Shown: piece after piece, positions 1 through 9,900 of the stretch
How the letters are laid out: each line of letters opens with the position of its first letter
Numbering within the stretch: the first letter of the stretch is position 1
NCBI GenBank assembly: GCA_009602735.1
Contig: WELA01008529.1
Location: forward strand, 399,600-420,195
Direction of reading: 5' to 3'
Source: Mesotaenium endlicherianum
Lineage: Eukaryota; Streptophyta; Zygnematophyceae; Zygnematales; Mesotaeniaceae
Length of the DNA: 20,596 nucleotides
Notes under the pieces: generated by a model
Databases searched by the model: none
What the model saw: only the letters and a program-made list of their open reading frames with translations
Told to the model about the DNA's origin: nothing
Made by a program: the position numbers and the translations under genes

Positions 1-49
<49 letters not shown>
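1..49. repeat. (AG)n microsatellite
   Basis: An uninterrupted AG dinucleotide repeat of about 24 units fills the first 49 bases and continues off the window edge, so its full length is unknown. It lies far upstream of the only clear gene and has no visible coding role. Confidence 0.98.
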
Positions 50-52
<3 letters not shown>

Positions 53-642
53 ACCCGTGCCCACGCTCGAGCACCAGTTATATATTTTCGCCGGTGTGGA
101 ACATGATGATGGGGATAAATGCGTTTCGTCGCACGCACGTGGCAGACCCGCACAAACGCACGCGCCACCACCCACTTCAATCACTGTGCTGTGTTTCATT
201 ATCATGCATTCACGTGCACCACCCCCTCGTATGGTGTCACCTAGTAATTCCTGTCACACGACTTAGTTTGGATGTTTAGACTACTAAGTTCACAAACCGT
301 ATAACCTGACAAACATGTAATTGGTGCTTTTTTCTGCAGAGCTCCCAAACGGTCCTTTCCACTGTATGTGGGTGATTCAGTGGCGGCACACCGGCAGCGA
401 ACTCAGCTCAAACTGCCTGAGGGCATGTTATGATAGAAAGATGAAACAAACATGATCGCGTTCCAAAGCACGGTCATGTAGAATCAAGCCACAAAGAATG
501 CCGCGGCGGTAGTCAGGAGTCTGAGCACGAGGGAAGAATTCAAGCAGCGCAGAGTTTCCGAACAACAATACATTTGAAAACCCGTGACATCATTCACGTC
601 ACGCGCGTCACGTATTCCCGATATGGAAGTTCCAGAAGTTAC

Positions 643-959
643 CTCGGCTAGACCTTGGGGGATGAGAATTTCAGCTTGTGGTACAGGGTCAGGGGTTAAG
701 CCGGGGTTTACCACATGCTCTGCCAAAGCTAGAGCTTTAGTGGAAGCTCCCTGGGCATCATAAATGCTCAAATATATATGACACATGTACTGAAAGCACA
801 CTCCGCCTTACGCTCCCTACTGCTCCCCCTCCCCCTCCTCCCCCTCTCCTCCCCCTCCCCCTTGCCCCCGCCCACGCCCACGCCCCCCAAATCCTCGCAG
901 TGCACACCATTGCCTCCATCGTCCTTCCCAATAACGTAAGGGAGGAAGGAGTAACCCTG
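643..959 (-). other. possible minus-strand exon fragments
   Basis: On the minus strand, 750-643 reads as 36 whole codons bounded by an AG acceptor (TGATGCCCAG before it) and a GTAAC donor after it. Further upstream on that strand, a good acceptor (pyrimidine-rich run ending in CTCAG) precedes an open stretch starting at 959 that reads QGYSFLPYVIGKDDGG and onward. No clear donor links the two, and I recognise neither peptide. They could be parts of a neighbouring or decayed gene, or chance. Confidence is low. Confidence 0.15.
821..888. repeat. C/T-rich low-complexity tract
   Basis: The plus strand is almost entirely C and T here, with runs of five or more C separated by T or TT, becoming GCCCACGCC-like at the right end. 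It is simple sequence without coding sense. On the minus strand it forms a polypurine run that yields spurious Gly/Arg-rich open frames. Confidence 0.85.
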
Positions 960-2917
960 CTGAGTTTTAAAAGGAGCAAAAGAAAGGGAGAAATCCCGCA
1001 GCAAGGGCAATGGCAGTCTCTGACCCAGTCTTTGAGGGTATTGGAGGCAGTAGATAAGAGTTCAAGAATACAAAGAGGGAGAAATGTGACAACTGCAACT
1101 TTGCCGGTGGAGGGCGGGAAGGTGTGGGGTATGGAGCTAGGATGCCATTAAGTGGTGCCAAATGTCAGCCTGTCGGATTCCCTTATCACTGTTCGCCTTG
1201 CACCGATAATTGTTGCAAGCACTACAACTGTCAATAAAACGTCCTCATAAATCCCACATGTAACAAACAGTTTCATCCGTTTGCTTGAGCTGTACACCGA
1301 CACACTCCCACATAAAAAGTGCTCGTGTCTTCTATACACATTTGAGGAGGAAAAATAGAGGTGAAAAATAGAGGCCATCATGGAACAGGATTTGGAGCTG
1401 AATCGAGTTCAGCACCGTGTCCATCAAGCAGCTCCTCGTGTTACAACCCCGAAACCTGATTGTTATATATTCCTATGGTTGTGGACATTGCAGCTCACTA
1501 GACAAGATAAAGTCAGGAACAGCTAAAGGAGGTTCCGCAACAATTCCCTTCTTAAATGCTGAGTGATTTAGTGTAGAAGACAAAGCTGCTGGCTCTGACA
1601 GAGGGGAAGGTAAAACCTTCATATCTACAATGTTATTCGAATGTTTTTACGTGCTCCGTAGGAAGCCACTTCATTGCAGGACAATTGTCAGATGAAGATG
1701 ACTGCAGCTGCACTATCCCCCACTGACTACTTTCTGCAGGCACCCACTTTCACAACTCCCTTCGCAAGCTCCCTAAACTACCTTCCCCAATAACCAGCTC
1801 GCAAAAATCGTGTGTCATTCTCTGGAAACACTCAGAGATACGACGTGCGTTCCAAGTAGACATAGCCTCATGTGAAGCTTTGATGGCAGGTGACTGGCAC
1901 TCACAAGATAATGCACATTCACACTGGAACGTGTAGCACCACAGGAGTTGAAGGAAGGAAGAAATATGATAAGGAAGCTACCTTGAACTGCAACGCTGCA
2001 TACAACACTTGGAGTGAACGAAGCTCTGGGCTTGCTGTCCCCCCTCTTTCTCAACGAAAGTAAACCGCTGCCAACTAGTGGACTTGCCCTTGCCTGGAGC
2101 AGCTCGTTTTTGTTGGCAACATAGGTAGACGTGATATTTACTTCATGGCAAATTGAACGCGAGTATGCCAGTTGGCAACCCGATGCCCTGGAGAAATTGC
2201 TCCCTGCAGAGCTAGTAACAATAGCACGAGGTGTGCTTGCTAATAGCTGCGCACATGCTACGCTCGTCATTGTCCTCAGCTCAAAGCAGACTACAAGGTA
2301 TATGAAGTAGGCTCAACAGACTTAGTCGGAAATCTAAACACTACTTGTCTCTATGTACAATGTAAGCTAGCAGCTATATCTAGGCGCTTGATGTAACAAA
2401 TTAGTCTCAAAACAAGCTCAAACAAACTATTAAGACAGCAAATTAGTCGCAATCAAAGCTTAATGTCAGAGTAGCTGAGTGTAGCTCCCCAGATGTACGA
2501 CCATCTCTACAAGCTTATGTTTCCCTCCCAAAACCGGGAGAATACTTGCAGTTTATTCTCAGTCCAGTTTGGTATATAATCAGGTCTTCCCTTAAAATTT
2601 CAAATATATAGAAAATTACCAGAAAATTTAATATATAAAACCAGCAACAGCATTCGAGAAACAATTTTAGCGACAGATTTCCACCAGAAATCGGAATGCA
2701 TAGTATGGAACTTGGGCAGCAGAGTGGAACCCAGCGCGTGCTGAAATCATGTGAAATGATGTGAAGCCGAGAATAATTTTTGATTAGCTTAGAAATTGGA
2801 AGATGTACGATTTGCAGGTGACAGCCAGTATATTTTTATCGACAAACATGAATCCATCTAAATGGAGGATAGGAAGGTCAAACAAGTCAACATCACTCCC
2901 CACAAAAAATTGTAGGG

Positions 2918-2947
2918 GACGTACTGCGGGAAACAGCGGGAAACGTC
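2918..2947 (-). promoter_or_regulatory. paired E2F-like sites within an inverted GACGT/ACGTC frame
   Basis: The minus strand carries two copies of TTTCCCGC (2933-2926 and 2943-2936), exactly ten bases apart. This word matches the E2F/DP consensus known from plants and animals. The pair is flanked by GACGT (2918-2922) and ACGTC (2943-2947). It lies about 1 kb upstream of the proposed start codon. Two perfect octamers one helical turn apart are suggestive, but such short words also occur by chance, and function is inference. Confidence 0.25.
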
Positions 2948-2970
2948 TGGCAAGGAAACCATCTTCAGGA

Positions 2971-3068
2971 GGTGGTGCTTAATTGGTTAGGGCCGATGGC
3001 CGGGGAACATTGGGGAGTCCCCTCCCCCTGAGGAAGATGCCCTACCAACGCGGGGGTTGACCTCAACC
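2971..3068 (+). other. weak tRNA/SINE-like stretch
   Basis: GGTGCTTAATTGGTTAGGGC (2973-2992) resembles a tRNA D-arm/A-box, and GGGGGTTGACCTCAACC (3052-3068) sits where a B-box would be, but lacks the canonical GGTTCGANTCC core. The spacing is longer than in an ordinary tRNA. No cloverleaf folds by eye. GGTTGA/TCAACC and GGGGA/TCCCC form small hairpins. A decayed tRNA-derived SINE is possible; a functional tRNA is not supported. Confidence 0.15.
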
Positions 3069-3824
3069 GTTTGGCATGCTCAGCACGCGCGGTGAGTAAA
3101 GACGGATGAAATCCAAAATGGACGAACCCTACAAGGTGCTACAAGGGGGGAAAATGTTCGTCTTCAAACTTTATGGTTGAAACAACGAAGGTATATGAGC
3201 TTCTCCTGCATGGTTCAGGATAGCTGAGGAATAAAGTGAAGCTCACATTTGTCGATTTCAGTAGAAACTTAGCAGAGAACATTAGCAGAGGAGCTACAAT
3301 GCAAAGCTTGATCATAGTCTCCCTGCACTTGTCTTGTTGATAGTGAAGTGGCCTTTAATGCAACGGCGTATAACCTGAACTTGATAGCGAAGGCTTACCT
3401 TTGTACTGCACTCATGAAGCTTTCATAAACCGTCAAAACCGTTTCATTACGATTTAATGAAGAGTTGTTACGACTAAGAAGCTGTAACGACATATATCAA
3501 TTTGTCCTCATTGGCCTTGTATTCGAATTGCAGTCAGTGGAGGAACTCTTTTTGCGCGACTTAGACGGTTGAAGGTTCTGGACGTCGCGCTTCCATAGGC
3601 ACACCTTCTTCATAGTAGCCTTCTATGTATCCTTTGTAAGCGCTTTGGCCATACGCGCACTTGTAGTGCCAGATGTGGGTGAATCATTTGAGGAGTACTT
3701 TTGTTGGGGAATGATGCCCGACTCTACCCTTTTCTCTGCGTTACCTTCTACTTTGGTAGGAGTTCAGCTTAGAACCCCCTTCAGTCAGTGTCAACAGATC
3801 CGATCACTCTCTTAGGTTGTGGAC

Positions 3825-3872
3825 ATGGAGTGGGGCCCATCTGCCCATCAGGGACGTTCACAAGGAGCTTGA
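3825..3872 (+). promoter_or_regulatory. short upstream ORF in possible 5' leader
   Basis: An ATG at 3825 opens 15 codons ending in TGA at 3870-3872, out of frame with the main start at 3901. If the leader includes this stretch unspliced, the uORF could reduce initiation at the main ATG. However, GGCTCTCCTTTCCCACAG (3880-3897) is a strong 3' splice-site lookalike just before the start codon, so the uORF may instead lie in a 5' UTR intron. Confidence 0.25.
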
Positions 3873-3900
3873 TGCAAGAGGCTCTCCTTTCCCACAGACA

Positions 3901-3939
3901 ATGGAGAAAAAAGATCTACTGTCAGCAGGGAAGAGAAGG
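3901..3939 (+). other. exon 1 (coding micro-exon, start codon)
   Basis: Thirteen codons, MEKKDLLSAGKRR, end at AGG|GTATGT, a strong donor at 3940. A pyrimidine-rich acceptor (CCCACAG, ending 3897) lies three bases before the ATG, so a leader exon further upstream is likely. Joined to exon 2 the reading becomes AGKRR|LAEYKKKKEQ, an uninterrupted basic helix like the opening of related plant proteins (DLLAAGRKKLQQF-type, recalled, not searched). Confidence 0.7.
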
Positions 3940-6900
3940 GTATGTACTTCTGGCAGGCTGTGGCTTATGCCTATTCTTTACTGCAAGGGTTGTGATCACT
4001 GTCATATGCTTATGCTCATCCAGTACCTCTGTCTTGTCACAGCTGGCCGAGTACAAGAAGAAAAAGGAGCAGAAGGGTGAATCCAGCAAGAGCAGTGCTG
4101 GCAACAGACAGGCGAAGGAAGAAAGTATAGCTGAGGCAGAACCGGTAGAAGCTAAGGGTCAGCCTGAAACTAAACCCGTCACATTCCCCAATGGCAACAG
4201 TATGGACAATGTTCTAGATATGGACAAGCTCCAGGCTGGCCTTCCGGAGACTTCTCAACTTCGTTCTCCCGCCCCTCCAGACGACGATGAGTCAGCTGAT
4301 CCCGGCTTCAGTGATGCACTTGAAGACGCAGTTGACCAGACTTCCTTGTCTGACTCAGAGGGGGGCAGTAGGCGGATGTCCGGGGAATCCAACAAGATAC
4401 AAAGAGGTAGCGCAAGCATGCCTTCAGAAAGGAGGAGAAGAACAGGCCACCTGCATGCCAGGGACGGGGAGACTGACTCGCCTGCAGAATCAGGGTTCTA
4501 CACTCCCGACGACACTCCTGCTGGCAGCCCCCACTCAGGAGCCCTTCCGCCCCTCTCCATATCTGTTCCGAGCCGAACGAGCCTTGGGGATATGGCGGGT
4601 GCTGCAGAGCCTGGGGCAGTTGCCTTGTCGCAGGTGAAGTCTTCTCTACCTCCTTGGCATACCTCCTTCTCCCTCCTGCTCCCTTCCTGCTCCCCGCTTG
4701 CTCCCTTCTGCTCCCCTCCTACTCCCCTCCTGCTCCTCTCTCATCCCTCTCAGCGATGCCTCATGTGTAACCAGTGGTCAGAGCATCCCAGGGGTGCAGG
4801 GGTGGATCTCGTAGTCCAAGCAGCACATCTTTCTTTTGCCAGTCAGTCTTCCTTAAGTCACCTGGACTGCTAGTCGCACTGCTGGCCTTGCAGCTGTTGA
4901 GGAGAGAGAATAGACTAATAACCTTAGAACCTTCTTGAAGTCCATGCGAACTTTCATGCTGTGGCCGAGCCCGAGCTCGAATTGCGTCCCGGGGGGGGTA
5001 AAGGGGGAGGAGGGAGCACGCAAAACTATTTGAGGGCTGAGACGAAGTTGCACCCCGTCCATGCAGGTAACTGGGAGTGCTTTGCATGGGCGGGGGGTTC
5101 TGCCTCGAGCCGTGACTCCGACGTCCCCCTTGTCGCCCTCCATGGCTGACAGTCCCTTCTCGCGAGCATTCTCAGACAATTTTAGCACGAGCAGCAACGT
5201 CTCGGATAAGTACGTCGAGCGGCTGGAGCATAAGCTGTGCGAGCTGCAGAGGCGACTGTCCACCATGCTGGACGGGAGTCCCTCCGTTGCAACCCTAGAC
5301 CAGCTCCGGGAAGAACTAACCTCTAAGACTGAAAGGCTGCGGGTCCTCGAGCGCGAGCTTAAAGCCTCAAAGGTGTCGAACAAAGCCGACGCGTCGAACG
5401 GTAAAATGTACTCCTCCCACACCAGGCTGGGGGGCTCGCACGCGGCTGCCTCCAGAATAGTGGACTTGGTCGAGAGGCACAAGGCCGAGGCCGAGGAGCT
5501 GACCTTGAGGCTGGGTGAGAAAGATAAGAGGATTGCGTACCTAGAGCAGGACCGGGCCGCTGCCGTGGAGAGGTTTGCAGGCCAAATAAAGGCCATGAGA
5601 GAGGAGGAAACCGAGAGGCTAATGAGTAAGCAGGCTGAGATGCAAGCCGCGGCTGGGGTACTGACAAAGCAGGTCACTGCTGCAATGCAGCACTGGAAGC
5701 AGGTCGAGGAGGAGAAGGGGCAGCTGCTGCAGGCGCTGGGAGAGAGGGAGGAGGAGGCCGAGGCCGAGCGCAAGCGCAGCGAGGCTCTCCAGGAGGAGCT
5801 GGAAACGCTTCGGGGCCAGTCCCAGTCCCTCATGGAGACTGTGGCTGCCCTCCAGGAAGAGCGCGCCAGAGAGGCCTCCCTGAGGTCAACCTTAGAGGCG
5901 CAGGTTCGAGAGGCGCACGCGCCTGGGAAGGGCCATGGGCAGTCTGCTGGTGCTGCCGATGCAGCTGGTGACGCGGAGGGCCTGCCCGGAATGCCCGGGC
6001 AGAACGGGAGCAAAGAGGGGGCCGGGGCTGGGGCTGAGGCTGAGGTCGGGGATGGAGTCGCAGCAGAGGTGCTGGAGCTGCGGGAGCAGGTCGCGCTCAA
6101 GGCTGGGGAGGCGCAGGCCCTCGCGCGCCAGGTGGAGGAAGCGGCGGCCGCCGTCGCGAGGAGGGACGCGGAGGTCCAGGCGCTGATGGGACAGGCGCAC
6201 CGCATGGCGGAGGAGTGCGGGCGGCTGAGCGGCGAGAACGAGGCCCTGAAGGCAGACCTGATGCAGGCGGACGAGCGCACGGAGAGCCTGCGGGAGAAGC
6301 TGACGATGGCCATCAAGAAGGGCAAGGAGGTGGTGCAGCAGCGCGAGATGCTAAAGGAGACGCTCGCCCAGAAGGCGGCCGAGTGCGACGCCGCCGTCGC
6401 GCGCGTCCGCGAGCTGCAGGGGCAGCTGGAGGCGGCGCACGCACTCCTAGAGGGGGCCCTGGGGGAGCAGCAGCTGGCAGGCGCAGAGGAGGGGCGGGCA
6501 CTTGCCGAAGCTCAGGCAAGGGCCGAGGCTGCAGAGGCCGCTGCGGGGGAGCTCAGGGAGGCGCTCAGGAAGAGGGAGGCTCAGCTTGAGGCTCAGGAAC
6601 GGGCTGGGGCTGATGGGTCTGCTCAGGCACAGGGCACAGCCCTGCTGGAGAGGGAGCTTGAGCAGATAAGAAGCGAGCTTGCCCGCTCTCAGGAGGAGGT
6701 GAAGGAGCTGCAAGCTGAGCTAGAGGGGCGCAGGGGGGAGCTCTCAGGGCGCCATGTGGAGCTGACTCAGGCTCGCGAGAGGGTGGAGGTGGTAGAGGCT
6801 GCGCTGTCTGACTACCAGGCACAGGTGGCGGGGGCTGCCAGCGAGCAGCAGGCTGCCAGGGAGGAGCTGGCAAGGGCGAGCGATGAGCTGGCGGCCCAGG

Positions 6901-9900
6901 GCCTGGAGCTTGCGCGGCGTGAGGAGGAAGCGGTGAGCCTGAGGCTGGAGGTGGCTGGCCGCAGCGAGGAGCTGGCAGAGGCCCGCAGGGAGCTGGCCGA
7001 GGCCAGGAAAGAGAGGGAGAGCCTGCAGGCAAGCGGTGCAGCCCGCATCGCTGGGCTTGAGAGCGAGCTTGCATCAGCGATCGGGGCGTGCCAACAGCAG
7101 GAGGCGAGGCTGGAGCAGCTGCGGGCTGAGAAGGAGCAGCTGCAGGCGGAGGCGGGGGCGGGGGCGGAGGAGAAGGAGAGGGCGTTAGCCAACGCAGTCA
7201 GTGCGAAGGAGCACCTGGTTGAGGAGCTGAGAGCGCAGGTGGAGGGCCTGCAGGCGGCGGCGGAGAGTGCGCGGGCAGAGGCGGCCGAGCATGCAGAGAG
7301 GGTGCGGAGCCTGCAACGCTCTCTGGAGGAAAGCGCTGGCGCGCATGCGGCTGCCATTGAAGCCGCGGAGGCGCGCGTAACCAGCCTTGAGAGAGAAGTG
7401 GAGAGCGAGAGGGAGGCAGCTGGGGAGCTCCGGGCGCAGCTGCAGGCCAAGGAGGGGGAGCTGGGGTCTTCGAGGGAGAGGACCGAGGCGCAGGAGAGCA
7501 AGACGGACGCCCTGCAGCAGGAGCTCGCCACCCTGCGGGCCTCCCTGGAGGAGCGCGAGCGCCAGCTGGCGGCGGGTGAGTCCGAGCTGGCGGCGCTCGA
7601 GGAGCACCGGGCACAGCTGGCGGCTCTGCAGGGGGCCCTGGCTGCAACCGAGGGGAGAGTCAAGGAGGCGAGGGCCAAGGTTGAAGCCGATGCCAGCGCG
7701 GCAGTGGAAGCAGCGGCCGCCCAGGCTGAGAGCAAAGTGGTGGCCATCAAGAAGCGTGCCAAGGAGCTCGTGGAAGCGGCCAAGCAGAAGGCGGCGGCGC
7801 AGGTGCGGGCGGCGGAGGAGGCGCTCGCTGCCGCCCAGGAAGCTGCAGCGGCCAGCGAGGCGAGGGCCGCAGAGGAGGTGGCGGACGTGCGGGGACAGCT
7901 GGCGGCGGCCGAGGAGCGCCTGGCTACGGAGCAGGAGAGGGCCGAGCAAGCCGCGGGAGAGCTACAAGTGGCGTCTGCTGGCGCGGCCACGCTTGCTGAG
8001 GAGGCTCGTGAGCTGAGGGAGGCCCTGGCGGCGGCGCAGGCACGCGCCGACACGCACGCAGGCGAGGCCGCCGCCCAAATCGCAGCCCTGCAGGCCAGCC
8101 TCGCCGCAGGGAAGGCAGACAGCGCAAGCGCGCTGGACAGGGCCACTGCTGAGCTGGCTGAGAGGGAGGCGCGCGAGACGGCGGAGGCCGGCGAGCTCAG
8201 GGCAGCCCTGGCTGCGGAGGTTAGCAGGGCTGCTGCGCTGACTGAGAGCGCAGAGGAAGGCGCCCGGGAGCTGGAGCGGGCGAGGGGTGAGCTGGCGCAA
8301 GCTGTAGGGGAAGCGGAGGCTGCGCGGGCGGCGCTGGAGATGCTCCAAGGCGAGCTCCTGGCCCGGGACGCTGCGCTTGGAGAGGCGCACGCAAGTGCGG
8401 AGGGCGCGGAGGCGCGCGCACGCGAGCTCACGCAGGCGCTGGCTGTGCGCGAGAAGCAGCTGGAGGCGGCGCAGGGCGGGCTCGCCGCCCGGGCGGAGGA
8501 GGCGGCCCAAGAGGTGGAGGAGCGCGCGCGCGGCGCGCTAGCGCAGGCTGCCGAGGAGGTCGAGAAGCTGCAGGCGGCGCTCGACGGGTACCGCGAGGAG
8601 CTGGCTGCGCGCGACGCTGAGCTGGAGCAGGCGCAGGAAGAGCTTGCGCGCGCGCGCGAGAGTGCTGCAACAGCGGAGGCTGGCCTGGCTGACCTCCGTG
8701 CACAAGTGGCGGCGGAGGCTGAGAGCGCGCAGCAGGCCGCCCGCGTCGAGCTGGCGAGGGCGAGCGACGAGCTGGCGGCCCGGGGCCTGGAATTTGTACG
8801 ACTTGAGGAGGAGGCGGCAAACCTGAGGCTGGAGGTGGCCGGCCGCAGCGAGGAGCTGGCGGAGGCCCGCAGGGAGCTGGCCGAGGCCAGGGAAGGGAAG
8901 GAGAAGGGTGAGCTCGACAATAAGGACTTGGAGACGCGCACTGCCGCCCGCGTTGCTGCGCTTGAAAGCGAGCTTGCGTCGGCAGTGGAGGCGTGCAAGC
9001 AGCACGAGGCGGGGCTGTCACAGCTGCAGGCTGAGAAGGAGCAGCTGCGGGCGGAGGCCGAGGCCGGGGCGGAGGCGAGGGAGAGGGCAGAGAGGGAGGC
9101 GGAGGGCGCGCAGGCGGGCAGCGCCGCGCGCGTGGCGCAGCTAGAGAAGAGCCTCGCGGCTGCGACGAAGACGTGCAAGCAGCAGAAGGAGCGGCTGGCA
9201 AAGCTGCGTTCGGAGAAGGAGCAGGTGGAGGGCGAGGCACGCGCGCAGGCGGAGCTCCAAGCCAAGGCGCTGGCGCGCGCCACCGGCGCAAGCGACAGTC
9301 TGGGGCAGGAGGCGGCGGGGCTGCGTGCGAAGGTGGAGGGCCTGCAGGCAGCGGCGGAGGGCGCACGCGCCGAGAGTGCACGCGCGCGCGCTGAGGCGGC
9401 CGAGCACACGGAGAGGGCGCAGGGCCTGCTCAGGGCGCGCGAGGAGGGGGGCGACGCGCACGTGGCGGCGGTGAGGGCCGCGGAGGCGCGCGTGGCTAGC
9501 CTGGAGAAGGAGGCTGCGCTCGAGCGGGCGACGGCAGGGGAGCTCCGCGAGCAGCTGCAGGCCAAGGAGCAGGTGCTGGTGTCTGTGAGGGAGCGCAAGG
9601 AGTGGCTGGAGAGCGAGAGGGAGCTCCTGCTGGAGGAGCGGGAGCGGCAGCAGGCTGCGGCGCAGGCGGAGGCGCAGGCGCTCGAGCAGCAGCACGCGAC
9701 ACAGGTGGCGGCTCTGCGTGGCGAGGTGGAAGAGAAGGCAAGAGAAGCAGAGGAGGCGAGGGCCAAGGCTGACGCAGGTGCCGGCGCCGCACAGGCGGCC
9801 GCCGCCGCTGCCGCAGCTGCCGCGGCTGCCCAGGCTGAGAGCAAAGTGGCAGCCATCAAGAAGCGTGCGAAGGAGCTCGTGGAGGACGCCAAGCAGAAAG

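Larger units (their letters stand above)
50..3780. other. upstream non-coding region, no recognised gene
   Basis: About 3.7 kb of AT-balanced sequence. Open frames here are short, on both strands, and do not show the GC-rich codon pattern of the gene that follows. Locally visible items are a C/T-rich tract (821-888), an AT-rich patch with repeated GAAAATTA-like words (about 2590-2640), a degenerate 10-base tandem (ATCATGTGAA/ATGATGTGAA near 2746-2765), paired E2F-like sites (2926-2943) and a weak tRNA/SINE-like stretch (about 2971-3068). A 151-codon open frame on the minus strand (1815-2270) has no domain I recognise. The region probably holds the promoter and 5' leader of the downstream gene, but I see no convincing TATA box near the start. 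Confidence 0.6.

Noticed and set aside
1815..2270. 151-codon minus-strand open frame as a gene
   Set aside because: No recognisable domain, unremarkable composition, no splice or start context that stands out; length is compatible with chance.
2971..3068. Functional tRNA gene
   Set aside because: No cloverleaf, no canonical B-box or T-loop, and spacing between box-like words is too long.
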